Notes: generated from the sequence alone by a model not told the origin. 29,473 bases of DNA from DATKWV01 sp035529405 (GCA_035529405.1 DATKWV010000222.1:1-29473); one strand, 5' to 3'; shown: positions 15,902 to 23,598, counted from the first letter of the stretch. Made by a program: numbers and translations.

Positions 15902-16327
15902 ATGAAAATAGAGAGCATGACCATGAAAAGAAGCGCTTTTACATTCGTTGAAGTACTGGTGGCCATATTACTGGTGGGTCTTGCAGTGGCGTCGCTGGTG
16001 GCTGCCAACATATCCTTCACAAAGGTCAACGCCGCAGGCGCGGACGTATCCACAGCGGAGTTTCTGCTTGAGCAAATAAGGGAACGCAGTGCCTTAACGG
16101 CTTTTGATGATTTGACAAGCCAGACCTTTTCACCGCCTGTTAACGTCGACGGCGAGGTATTGACCGATTTCACCTCCTACAGCCAGGAGGTGGTGGTTGA
16201 AAATGTCGAGCCGTCCAATTTAGAGGTTCCGGCGGGGTCGGCTACCGATTTCCTGCGTGTGACAGTAAAGGTTTATTTGAATTCGAGAGAACTTGATTCC
16301 GCAGCGTGGATAAGGACCCGCTATTGA
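15902..16327 (+). CDS. Prepilin-like protein 1 (PilV/GspI-type minor pilin)
   Basis: A 141-aa protein with a type IV prepilin N-terminus: basic leader ...MKRSA, then FTFVEVLVAILLVGLAVASL with the essential Glu at +5, then a globular part of about 100 residues. The residue before the predicted cleavage site is Ala (SA|FTFVE) rather than the usual Gly. The FVEVLVAILLV pattern and small size are closest to the PilV/GspI class of minor pilins. AGGTG at 15894-15898 supports ATG 15902; a start at 15917 would give a shorter, more typical seven-residue leader. It begins 20 bases after pilC and should be processed by a PilD peptidase not encoded here. Confidence 0.82.
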   Translation: MKIESMTMKRSAFTFVEVLVAILLVGLAVASLVAANISFTKVNAAGADVSTAEFLLEQIRERSALTAFDDLTSQTFSPPVNVDGEVLTDFTSYSQEVVVENVEPSNLEVPAGSATDFLRVTVKVYLNSRELDSAAWIRTRY

Positions 16328-16377
16328 TACCGGTACAATTATTACTACGGCGCAAGTAATCTCTGGAACAGTATTAT

Positions 16378-16445
16378 GTTAAAAATCCGAAGCACTAAAT
16401 CCGAAATTCCAAACAAATCCAAAATTCAAAATAAGAATGACCAAA
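16378..16445 (+). repeat. Degenerate AT-rich intergenic repeat
   Basis: The spacer between the two prepilin genes contains CCGAAGCACTAAATCCGAAA followed by repeated short words (TTCCAAAC, AAATCCAAAA, TTCAAAAT, AATGACCAAAAC). I recognise this word set as a common dispersed intergenic sequence in planctomycete and some other environmental genomes. Only one block occurs in this window, so dispersal cannot be shown here. Confidence 0.5.
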
Positions 16446-16485
16446 ACAACGACGCGGGCAGATAACAATTTTGTCTGGTGGAACA

Positions 16486-17004
16486 ATGCGCGATAAACAG
16501 GACATACAAATCAGCAGTCAACGGCATGGCTTTACGTTCGTGGAATTATTGATTGCCCTGACAATAACCGCCCTGCTGCTTACGGCGGCAGCGGTTGCCT
16601 TCAACAACTCCGTAACCTGCTACAGAGAGAACAAGGACATATTTGTCACAATAAACAATGCCAGGCAGGCCCTGCACAGGATAACGACGCAGCTTCGTAC
16701 CGCACAGGCCGTTGACCCCAATGCCCCTGCAAACGAATGTGCGCTAATCACCGCCGAAGGTGACACCATATCTTACCGGTATGACACCACCGCACAGCAG
16801 CTTTATCTTATCGACACCTCTCCGACCGGCCAATACCTGCTTTGTGACAACGTTGCCGGCATGACGTTTCAAAAAAATACCGATACCGGTGACGAGGGTG
16901 TTTATGTAAAAAGTGTTCTGATTTCCATGACCGTGGAGAGTGAAAACGGCCATATCCGGCGAACGATTTCATCTGCGGCGGTAATCAGAAAGAATTTACA
17001 GTGA
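16486..17004 (+). CDS. Prepilin-like protein 2 (PilW/GspJ-type minor pilin)
   Basis: A 172-aa prepilin. The leader ends in QRHG, then FTFVELLIALTITALLLTAA with Glu at +5 and Gly at -1, a canonical PilD site. The globular domain (NNARQALHRITTQLRTAQAV, then ISYRYDTTAQQLYLID and a QYLLCDNVAGMTF motif) follows the GspJ/PilW pattern. ATG 16486 is preferred because GGTGG at 16477-16481 lies before it; an upstream in-frame TTG at 16471 has no SD. It is the last gene of the pil cluster, separated from the previous one by a repeat-containing 158-base gap. The secretin and a GspK-like partner are not in the window. Confidence 0.85.
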   Translation: MRDKQDIQISSQRHGFTFVELLIALTITALLLTAAAVAFNNSVTCYRENKDIFVTINNARQALHRITTQLRTAQAVDPNAPANECALITAEGDTISYRYDTTAQQLYLIDTSPTGQYLLCDNVAGMTFQKNTDTGDEGVYVKSVLISMTVESENGHIRRTISSAAVIRKNLQ

Positions 17005-17162
17005 TAACCACAGGTCGCCGCGCTGACCCTTTTTAGCGATTGAGCCATCCGCTGAATGCCAATTCCATCAGGGCCTGGACGTACAAGAGCCTGAAAAAAG
17101 CACATTTCTGCCGCTGTTGACTGTACAGGGGGATTTTGGCCGGTTGTTTCTGCAAAAAATCC

Positions 17163-17191
17163 TTGATTTTTGTGTGTGATTGCATCATATT
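17163..17191 (+). promoter_or_regulatory. sigma70-like promoter of tRNA-Val
   Basis: TTGATT at 17163-17168, a 17-base spacer and CATATT at 17186-17191. The start would be near 17198, about 14 bases before the mature tRNA. Confidence 0.5.
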
Positions 17192-17211
17192 AAAGAAAGA
17201 ATGTTTTTTCA

Positions 17212-17285
17212 GGGCGGTTAGCTCAGTTGGTTAGAGCGCCTGCTCGACACGCAGGAGGTCGTTGGTTCAAGTCCAATACCGCCCA
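17212..17285 (+). tRNA. tRNA-Val (anticodon GAC) with unusual C33
   Basis: Acceptor stem GGGCGGT pairs perfectly with ACCGCCC. The D-arm GCTC/GAGC, the anticodon stem CCTGC/GCAGG and the T-arm with GGTTCAAGTCC are all good, with one G-T pair at 49-65. The seven-base anticodon loop is TCGACAC, giving anticodon GAC at 34-36. Position 33 is therefore C, where nearly every elongator tRNA has U. The discriminator is A at 17285; CCA is not encoded. A strong terminator follows within a few bases. Confidence 0.92.
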
Positions 17286-17290
17286 ATAAA

Positions 17291-17317
17291 AAAGGCCCGC
17301 TGCAAGCGGGCTTTTTT
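17291..17317 (+). terminator. Rho-independent terminator of tRNA-Val
   Basis: GCCCGC at 17295-17300, loop TGCAA, GCGGGC at 17306-17311 and then six T. An A-run precedes the stem, so it could also work leftwards. Confidence 0.9.
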
Positions 17318-17320
17318 ATT

Positions 17321-17430
17321 GGAGCAGGTGAGCATTGGAACAGGTGAACAGGCGAGTTAGAACAGTTGAATAGTAGAACAGGTGAACAGCTGATTATTGT
17401 GCTCACCTGCGGACTCCTGCTCAACTGTTC
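17321..17430. repeat. Block of imperfect 13-base repeats in both orientations
   Basis: Four copies close to GAACAGGTGAACA occur on the plus strand (around 17322, 17338, 17360 and 17376), separated by 2-9 bases. Inverted copies follow: TGCTCACCTGC at 17400-17410 is the exact complement of 17324-17334, and TCAACTGTTC at 17421-17430 of 17360-17369. The whole block could fold into a large imperfect hairpin. Confidence 0.75.
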
Positions 17431-17548
17431 AAGTGCTCAGAAAGCAGAGCCGGCGCCTGCAGTCATTACGGTATTATTTACTTTGGCATTGCAGTTTTTG
17501 TATATTTGCCGTAAAATCCGGCCTGTTCGGCCCATGTTTTCCAGCAAG

Positions 17549-17576
17549 CTGACAACATCAGCAATAACACTAAAAT
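17549..17576 (+). promoter_or_regulatory. Candidate promoter of the Cys/Met PLP-enzyme gene
   Basis: CTGACA at 17549-17554, a 16-base spacer and TAAAAT at 17571-17576, about 25 bases before the coding start. Confidence 0.5.
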
Positions 17577-17600
17577 GGCTGACCTTATAAGGAATATAGA

Positions 17601-18803
17601 ATGACCAAGTCATCTGCCAAAAGCAATAACCGCGGGGGTAACTCTTTATCGACCAGGGCCATACATGCCGGCGAGTCGAGAAAAAAATATGCCGATTCGC
17701 TGACCACACCGATAATTCAGACCTCCACATTTACGTTCCAAAACAGCAGGCACATCGAGCAGTTCACCAAGCAGGGCAAAGAGCACTTCGAATACGGCAG
17801 GTACGGCAATCCTACCGCTAAAATAGCCGAGCAGCGCCTCGCAAACCTCGAAGGTGCCGAAGACTGCGTTGTTTTCTCCTCCGGGATGAGCGCTATAACC
17901 ACCACCATCCTTACCCTGGTGCAATCGGGCGACCATATTGTTATTACCGATGACAGCTACAAAAAGACACTGGAATTCTGCCAGTCTTACCTTAAACAGT
18001 TCGGCGTGGAGTGTACGATTGTTCCGTTCGGAGATTACCAGGTGCTCGAGAAGGCAATAAAAAAGAACACCCGTTTCATATTCTCCGAATCGCCGACCAA
18101 TCCTTATCTGAATATCTTTGACCTTGTCAAAATCAAAAAGATTGCAGACAAGCATAAAGTCCTGACGCTCATAGACAGCACATTCAGCACGCCCGTTAAC
18201 CAGAGACCCATCGAGTTCGGGATGGACCTTGTTCTGCACAGCGCCACCAAGTACCTGGCGGGGCATAATGATATTCTGGCTGGTGCCGTACTTGGAAGAA
18301 AACAGCTGGTTGACAGGATACGTGACCTTCACAAGTCAATGGGCGGCCTTATAGACCCTCATTGCTGCTACCTGCTGCTGCGAGGGCTCAAGACGTTCCC
18401 CCTGCGGGTAAAGAAACAGAATGAAACCGCCTTAAAGATTGCTGAATTTCTCCAGGACCACCCGCGTATCAGCAGGGTTTATTATCCCTTCTTGAAAAGT
18501 CACCCGCACTACAAAATAGCAATCCAGCAGATGGCAGGCGGAGGCGGAGTGGTAACATTCGAAATAAAAGGTAATCTCAACACCGCCAAACGATTTCTCG
18601 ATGCGCTGAAGTTATGCTATATCGGGCCCAGCTTAGGCGGTGTTGAAACGCTTATTACGCACCCCGCCCTGGTAAGCTATTACGACTATTCGAGAAAGCA
18701 CCGATACGAATTAGGAATCACCGATACCCTCTTCAGGCTTGCCGTGGGCATTGAGGATGTCGAGGATTTGATTAAGGACCTCGAAAGGGGTTTGAAACAA
18801 TAA
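17601..18803 (+). CDS. Cys/Met-metabolism PLP-dependent enzyme (cystathionine gamma-synthase/lyase family)
   Basis: A 400-aa fold-type I PLP enzyme of the trans-sulfuration family. Landmarks are YGRYGNPT (65-72), which binds cofactor phosphate from the neighbouring subunit; SSGMSAI (93-99); DSTFSTP (192-198); the Schiff-base Lys217 in HSATKYLAGHND; and SLGGVETLITHPA near the C-terminus. These establish the family. Sequence alone does not separate cystathionine gamma-synthase, cystathionine gamma-lyase, methionine gamma-lyase and O-acylhomoserine sulfhydrylase; the HSATKYLAGHND version and the compact 400-aa length lean towards synthase/lyase rather than the longer sulfhydrylases. An AAGGA SD 8 bases upstream fixes the ATG. 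It is a single-gene unit, so context does not help. Confidence 0.88.
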   Translation: MTKSSAKSNNRGGNSLSTRAIHAGESRKKYADSLTTPIIQTSTFTFQNSRHIEQFTKQGKEHFEYGRYGNPTAKIAEQRLANLEGAEDCVVFSSGMSAITTTILTLVQSGDHIVITDDSYKKTLEFCQSYLKQFGVECTIVPFGDYQVLEKAIKKNTRFIFSESPTNPYLNIFDLVKIKKIADKHKVLTLIDSTFSTPVNQRPIEFGMDLVLHSATKYLAGHNDILAGAVLGRKQLVDRIRDLHKSMGGLIDPHCCYLLLRGLKTFPLRVKKQNETALKIAEFLQDHPRISRVYYPFLKSHPHYKIAIQQMAGGGGVVTFEIKGNLNTAKRFLDALKLCYIGPSLGGVETLITHPALVSYYDYSRKHRYELGITDTLFRLAVGIEDVEDLIKDLERGLKQ

Positions 18804-19168
18804 CGGGATTTGCTGCTTATACCCTCGCGCAGCGTTATTGCCTATACCGTAGATGCCGTTAATGTAATACACCTACAACAATTGGCCGTCAGGCAAAGCA
18901 CCATTTCTCGAATTGGGTAAAGACCTGATAATAATTGATTAAAGCAGGCTTTTGCCTACCTTTTCTGTCAAACAGTACATCTCCAAAAATAAGTGATAGC
19001 CCCGATACACAAAACCGGAGTTTTTTGCGATTATCCAAACAGCATCAAAGACAACTTCGTGCCCTTATAGCGCTTTTTGCCGGCGGCCCGACTTTTCGAG
19101 GCTGCCCGGTACAGTTGCAACAGTGGTGCGGTCAGTTGAGTTGAAAAAAGTATGTCAAAAGGCCGGGA
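18804..19168. other. Intergenic region without a supportable gene
   Basis: About 365 bases. A 69-codon open frame at 18935-19144 has no SD and a composition unlike its neighbours, so I reject it as a gene. No strong terminator, promoter or structured RNA was recognised. Confidence 0.5.
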
Positions 19169-19489
19169 ATGAAAAAATATTCACTGGTTACATACCTGTT
19201 TGCGGTGATGTGTTTTTTAACCGGCTGCACGAACTACTGGTATCAGGAGGGCAAAACCTTCGACCAGTGTAAAGGCGACTACGGAGAATGTTTCAGCCGG
19301 TTACAGGAATTTTCGTCTTTGCTGGAATTCGGTGACTACGAATTCGGATTTTTGGAAAACTGCCTGGGACAAAAAGGCTACAGGCTGGTTACGGAAGAAG
19401 AATTACCCTTCGAGGTCAAACGCCTCGAACCCAATTCGTCTCTTCACTGGCGATTACAAGGCGTGGCCGGCACATTAGAAACACCCTGA
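19169..19489 (+). CDS. Small lipoprotein of unknown function
   Basis: A 106-aa protein with a signal peptide (MKKYSLVTYLFAVMCFLTGC) ending in a good lipobox LTGC, Cys20 being the lipidation site. The mature part has several cysteines (QCKGDYGECF and ENCLGQKGYRLV) and ends SSLHWRLQGVAGTLE. The spacing of cysteines and the KGYRLV motif look like a conserved small lipoprotein type in planctomycetes, but no function is known to me. An AAAAGG SD at 19157-19162 supports the start. It is followed by another lipoprotein gene with its own promoter. Confidence 0.75.
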   Translation: MKKYSLVTYLFAVMCFLTGCTNYWYQEGKTFDQCKGDYGECFSRLQEFSSLLEFGDYEFGFLENCLGQKGYRLVTEEELPFEVKRLEPNSSLHWRLQGVAGTLETP

Positions 19490-19582
19490 CGGCATTTATG
19501 CAAAATCGGTATCCATACACGTGGTAATACCCGCTGGATGCCGTCGCGCTTACTCTCAGGCCCGCCAGCGCTTCTTACATTC

Positions 19583-19611
19583 TTGACAATTCCCGGTACC
19601 GCTGTCAAAAT
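19583..19611 (+). promoter_or_regulatory. sigma70-like promoter of the YiiX-like gene
   Basis: Perfect TTGACA at 19583-19588, a 17-base spacer and CAAAAT at 19606-19611. The leader would be about 20 bases. Confidence 0.6.
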
Positions 19612-19636
19612 AGCACATTCGTAAATAAGGTGATTT

Positions 19637-20368
19637 ATGTGTTACAACCACAATACGTCCCCGATGTCAAAGTCGGTTTTGATACTATTGCCTGCGGTTA
19701 TCCTGATTTCAGGCTGCAGCTATACAACATTGCAAAAAGGCAATGGGTTTGTGCCTGAGACGGGCGATTTGCTTTTTCAGGACCTCGACTGCGGCAGTAT
19801 CTGCGATGCTATCGAAAGCGTGACAACCGGGTTTGCGGGAGCGGATTTTTCACACGTGGGCATTGTCGCAAGAGATTCCAGCAACCGGGTAATAGTAATC
19901 GAAGCGATGTCAGGCGGTGTGCAGGCCGGGCCGTTAAACGATTTTCTTGACCGTAGTTTTGACGCCGATGGCAGGCCGAAGGTCGCGGCAGGTCGGCTCA
20001 AGAAGCCTTTCCGTAACCTTATACCTTTAGCACTCGAAAAGGCCCGCCAGCTGGAGGGAAAACCCTACGACAAACTTTTTGTTATCGGAAACGATGCTTA
20101 TTACTGCTCGGAGCTGGTTTATGAAATCTTTCTTGGCGCCAACAACAATGAGCCGGTCTTCACTCTACATCCAATGACGTTTAAGGACCCCGAGACCGGG
20201 ATTATTTTGCCTGCCTGGCAGCGGTATTTTGCACAATTAGGTAGGGCTGTACCCGAAGGCCAGCTTGGAATCAATCCCGGCGGTATCTCCCGTTCGCCGT
20301 TTTTGACCATTGTGCATCTGTACGGCATACCGGATGGTTGGCAGAAAACGGCCAAAACAGCAAAATAG
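19637..20368 (+). CDS. YiiX/YebB-like NlpC/P60-superfamily lipoprotein
   Basis: A 243-aa lipoprotein: signal peptide with lipobox ISGC (Cys27), then a permuted papain-like domain of the YiiX/YebB (DUF830) type. Landmarks in permuted order are GDLLFQD (43-49), the catalytic His73 in FSHVGIV, and the catalytic Cys157 in YYCSELVYEIF. The His-before-Cys order marks the permuted family, whose members hydrolyse amide or ester bonds in the envelope; the real substrate is unknown. The ATG at 19637 has an AAGG SD 6 bases upstream; an internal Met at residue 10 would also leave a complete signal peptide. Confidence 0.87.
   Translation: MCYNHNTSPMSKSVLILLPAVILISGCSYTTLQKGNGFVPETGDLLFQDLDCGSICDAIESVTTGFAGADFSHVGIVARDSSNRVIVIEAMSGGVQAGPLNDFLDRSFDADGRPKVAAGRLKKPFRNLIPLALEKARQLEGKPYDKLFVIGNDAYYCSELVYEIFLGANNNEPVFTLHPMTFKDPETGIILPAWQRYFAQLGRAVPEGQLGINPGGISRSPFLTIVHLYGIPDGWQKTAKTAK
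20338..20366 (+). promoter_or_regulatory. Possible promoter of fhs-folD
   Basis: TTGGCA at 20338-20343, a 17-base spacer and CAAAAT at 20361-20366. It overlaps the end of the preceding coding region. Weak -10. Confidence 0.35.
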
Positions 20369-20438
20369 TGCTAAAATTCGCTTTCGGCCTTATATTTCTG
20401 CAAGACCGGGCCGATGATAATAGAAATATATGCGCTCG

Positions 20439-20456
20439 GTGAAGCCGGTGCTTCAC
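20439..20456 (+). promoter_or_regulatory. Perfect 7-bp hairpin in the fhs leader
   Basis: GTGAAGC, loop CGGT, GCTTCAC lies about 50 bases before the fhs start. No U-run follows, so it is not a terminator; it may be a leader structure. Confidence 0.3.
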
Positions 20457-20508
20457 GTAAGAGCTGATTTGCAAATAAGTTACGCTGCTTTTTTCAAGAA
20501 AAACGGTT

Positions 20509-22278
20509 ATGAAACCTGACCCCGCTAAAATGAAGGATTGGCAAATTGCCGAAGCGTCGCAAAAATCTATGAAGCCGCTGCAGAGGCTGGCTAACGACCT
20601 TGAATTAAGGGACGGTGAACTGCTGCCCATCGGCCAGCAGATGGCAAAGGTCGATTTCGCTAAGGTACTTGACCGTCTGGCGGGCCACAATACACCCACA
20701 GCCAAGTACATAGACGTTACCGCGATCACCCCGACACCACTGGGCGAGGGAAAAACCACAACGGTAATCGGCCTTATTCAGGGTCTGGGCAAATTAGGCA
20801 AACGCGTAACCGGCGCAATCCGACAGCCAAGCCACGGCCCCACATTCAACATCAAAGGCTCAGCCGCCGGCGGCGGCCTGGCCCAGTGCATACCGTTAGT
20901 GCCCCTGTCCATCCGCTTTACAGGCGACATCGAATGCATAGCCAACGCTCACAACCTGGCGATGGTGGCATTGACCGCCCGTATGCAGCACGAAAGAAAT
21001 TACGATGATGCCCGGCTGGCAAAAAGCAACCTTAAACGTCTGGACATCGACCCGGAGCGTGTTCAGCTTAGATGGGTTATGGATTTTTGCGCCCAGGCGC
21101 TGCGCAATATCACCATCGGCAAGGGCGGCAAAATGGACGGTTACGAGATGGAATCGGGTTTTGACATCGCTGCCTCAAGTGAGCTGATGGCGATACTGGC
21201 TGTGACCAAAAATGTCAAAGACCTGCGACAAAGAATCGCGAAAATGGTCGTTGCTTATGACAAAAAAGGCAGCGAAGTTACTACCGCAGACCTCGAAGTT
21301 GACGGGGCAATGACAGCCTGGATGCTCAATACCATTAACCCCAATCTCATACAAACCATCGAGGGCCAGCCTGTATTCGTGCACGCCGGGCCGTTTGCCA
21401 ATATCGCCGTAGGCCAAAGCTCTATCATTGCCGACAGGCTGGCTGTGAAACTATCCGATTACCACGTAACCGAAAGCGGCTTCGGCGCCGATATAGGGTA
21501 CGAAAAGTTCTGGAACATCAAGTGCCGGATATCGGGTCTTCGGCCGAACGCAGTAATTCTGGTAACAACCATAAGGGCACTGAAAATGCACGGCGGCGGC
21601 CCGCTTGTCAAACCGGGCATGGCCCTGGCTGAAGAATATATAAAGGAAAACCTTGCTCTTGTCGAGGCCGGCTGCCAAAACCTCGTTGCTCATATAGACA
21701 TCGTCAAAAAAAGCGGTATTCGGCCCATAGTCTGCATAAACGCCTTTGACACGGATAGTCGTTCAGAGATTAAGCTTGTCCGTAAAGTTGCCGAGCAGAA
21801 CGGAACGCCGGCTGTGTGCTCGCACCACTGGCTCAAAGGCGGCGAAGGCGCTATCGAATTGGCAGGGGTCGTTGCAGCCGTATGTGACGAAGAGCATGAA
21901 TTCAGGTTCCTGTACGATATGGAGACACCCTTAAGAAAAAGAATCGAAATCATTGCAACAGAAATTTACGGCGCAGATGGTGTAACCTATACCCCCACGG
22001 CCCTGAGAAAAGCCGAAGAATTCGAGGCCAAACAGCATTATAAAAAGCTGGGAACCTGTATGGTCAAGACACATTTAAGCCTCTCACACGACCCCAACCT
22101 CAAGGGCGCACCGGCAAACTGGACCCTGCCTATCAGGGACTTTCTTATATATAAGGGTGCGGGCTTTATCGTACCGGTGGCCGGCGACATCAAGTTAATG
22201 CCGGGAACAGCTTCGGACCCCGCCTTTCGGCGCATTGATGTTGACACCGATACGGGGAACGTAACGGGACTATTTTAA
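20509..22278 (+). CDS. fhs: Formate--tetrahydrofolate ligase
   Basis: A 589-aa cytoplasmic enzyme that makes 10-formyl-THF from formate, THF and ATP. The P-loop-like motif TPLGEGKTT (76-84) is intact. Family blocks RQPSHGPTFNIKGSAAGGG, FTGDIECIANAHNLAMVAL, the VTESGFGADIGYEKFWNIKC block and TIRALKMHGGGP follow in order. It is slightly longer than the usual 555-560 aa because of extra residues at the N-terminus and small insertions. No good SD precedes ATG 20509; ATG 20530 (MKDWQIAEASQ) would fit the family length equally well. folD follows after 62 bases, so the pair can convert formate to methylene-THF, either for biosynthesis or as the methyl branch of an acetyl-CoA pathway. The other pathway genes are not here. 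Confidence 0.97.
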   Translation: MKPDPAKMKDWQIAEASQKSMKPLQRLANDLELRDGELLPIGQQMAKVDFAKVLDRLAGHNTPTAKYIDVTAITPTPLGEGKTTTVIGLIQGLGKLGKRVTGAIRQPSHGPTFNIKGSAAGGGLAQCIPLVPLSIRFTGDIECIANAHNLAMVALTARMQHERNYDDARLAKSNLKRLDIDPERVQLRWVMDFCAQALRNITIGKGGKMDGYEMESGFDIAASSELMAILAVTKNVKDLRQRIAKMVVAYDKKGSEVTTADLEVDGAMTAWMLNTINPNLIQTIEGQPVFVHAGPFANIAVGQSSIIADRLAVKLSDYHVTESGFGADIGYEKFWNIKCRISGLRPNAVILVTTIRALKMHGGGPLVKPGMALAEEYIKENLALVEAGCQNLVAHIDIVKKSGIRPIVCINAFDTDSRSEIKLVRKVAEQNGTPAVCSHHWLKGGEGAIELAGVVAAVCDEEHEFRFLYDMETPLRKRIEIIATEIYGADGVTYTPTALRKAEEFEAKQHYKKLGTCMVKTHLSLSHDPNLKGAPANWTLPIRDFLIYKGAGFIVPVAGDIKLMPGTASDPAFRRIDVDTDTGNVTGLF

Positions 22279-22340
22279 TCTGGCCAAATCCGGAAGCTGC
22301 ATTTATACTTAACCTAAGTTTTTCAAATGGAGTCTGGGCA

Positions 22341-23228
22341 ATGGCAGCTAAAATCATTGATGGACGCAAAATCGCCTCGCAGATGCAGGCTGAGCTTGCA
22401 GCAGAGGTCGAAAAGCTAAAGAAAACCAACATCACACCCGGCCTGGCGGTAATCCTCGTCGGTGATGACCCCGCATCACAATCATACGTGGCCGCCAAAG
22501 AAAAAGCCTGCGAAAAAATCGGCATTTATTCCGATGATAACCGCCTGGCGGCAGATACCAGCCAGCAAAATCTAATCGCTGTTATAAAGCAAAAGAACAG
22601 CGATAAGAGGATACACGGTATTTTAGTCCAGCTTCCGCTGCCGGCACATATTGATACATCGGAGGTCATTTTGGCCATCGACCCTGCTAAGGATGTTGAC
22701 GGCTTTCACCCGGTAAATGTCGGCAAAATGGTTGCCGGGCAAAAGACCTTTCTACCGTGCACTCCTCATGGCATTATTCAACTGCTGGCGCGAAGCGGTG
22801 TAAGCATCGAATCGGCACATATCGTAATTGTCGGCAGAAGCAACATTGTCGGCAAACCGCTGGCGAATATGCTCATTCAGAAATCGCCCACAGGCAACGC
22901 TACGGTAACAATATGCCATACCAAAACAAAGGACCTTGCCCATCATACCCGTCAGGCTGATATACTCATAGCCGCAGCAGGCAGGCCGAACACCATCACC
23001 GCTGATATGGTCAAGCAAGGCGCCGTTGTAATTGACGTGGGTGTAAACCGTGTTGATGACCCTGCTGTTGAAAAAGGCTATCGCCTTGTCGGCGACGTGG
23101 ATTTTGAAGCGGTCAAGGAAAAGGCCGGGCTTATTACCCCCGTACCCGGCGGCGCAGGGCCTATGACAATAACCATGCTGCTGTACAATACCGTCGAGGC
23201 AGCTAAGGCCGCGGCTGCGAAAGTTTAG
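22341..23228 (+). CDS. folD: Bifunctional methylene-THF dehydrogenase / methenyl-THF cyclohydrolase
   Basis: A 295-aa FolD protein of normal length. It shows the catalytic region SYVAAKEKACEKIGI with Tyr and Lys of the active site, the ILVQLPLP motif, DVDGFHPVNVG, the PCTPHGI loop, the NADP-binding Rossmann signature GRSNIVGKPLANML, and PVPGGAGPMTITMLL at the end. It oxidises methylene-THF to methenyl-THF and hydrolyses that to 10-formyl-THF, the product of fhs next door. Start ATG 22341 follows TGGAG. Same orientation and a short gap indicate an fhs-folD operon. Confidence 0.98.
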   Translation: MAAKIIDGRKIASQMQAELAAEVEKLKKTNITPGLAVILVGDDPASQSYVAAKEKACEKIGIYSDDNRLAADTSQQNLIAVIKQKNSDKRIHGILVQLPLPAHIDTSEVILAIDPAKDVDGFHPVNVGKMVAGQKTFLPCTPHGIIQLLARSGVSIESAHIVIVGRSNIVGKPLANMLIQKSPTGNATVTICHTKTKDLAHHTRQADILIAAAGRPNTITADMVKQGAVVIDVGVNRVDDPAVEKGYRLVGDVDFEAVKEKAGLITPVPGGAGPMTITMLLYNTVEAAKAAAAKV

Positions 23229-23598
23229 GCTTTTCGCCACGTGACAGCCCGTTAAGCGTATCGGGGTGGGCGGCTCAGGTAACGCTTACAAGGCGCTGTC
23301 GGCAACAGGCAATAATCGTCACCGGCATACGAGTTTTAATTTCCGCCCAGGCGGCACCCCCCCAAACATCTTCGCCGCCCGGGCAACCTGGGGTTGTTGG
23401 CTGGGGTAAGCCACACTAATTTTGCCAGATTTAGCAGAAGTATCGAATAATTCACTGACTTTTGCACACCTTTTCCCCCCAGCAGTGACAACGTTCTGTC
23501 ACCCTGAGTTAAAAAACGTGCAAAATCCAGGCAGATGCGCTGGAGAGTGGCCTGGTTGAGGGGGCAGCGGACGATGGTTTTGAGCAGGGCTGGCGGAT
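23229..23598. other. Intergenic region between convergent folD and the C39-like gene
   Basis: About 370 bases. It contains a GTGACA...TGTCAC hairpin near 23487-23504 and GC-rich palindromic patches near 23378-23385. On the minus strand a frame stays open for about 80 codons between 23600 and a stop at 23336-23338 and reads protein-like, but it has no start codon; see findings. No clear terminator was recognised. Confidence 0.45.

Larger units (their letters stand above)
17286..17600. other. Non-coding spacer between tRNA-Val and the PLP-enzyme gene
   Basis: About 315 bases holding the tRNA terminator, a block of GAACAGGTGAACA-type repeats, an unassigned stretch of about 110 bases, and a promoter for the next gene. 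Open frames here are products of the repeats and lack SD sites. Confidence 0.6.

Noticed and set aside
17218..17424. Open frame on the minus strand across tRNA-Val and the repeat block
   Set aside because: It is antisense to a perfect tRNA and to repeats, and has no SD; the protein-like look comes from the repeated units.
17321..17430. CRISPR array
   Set aside because: Repeat units are about 13 bases, imperfect, irregularly spaced and present in both orientations; no cas gene is nearby.
18935..19144. 69-codon open frame upstream of the small lipoprotein
   Set aside because: No SD, no domain, no hydrophobic or conserved pattern; likely chance.
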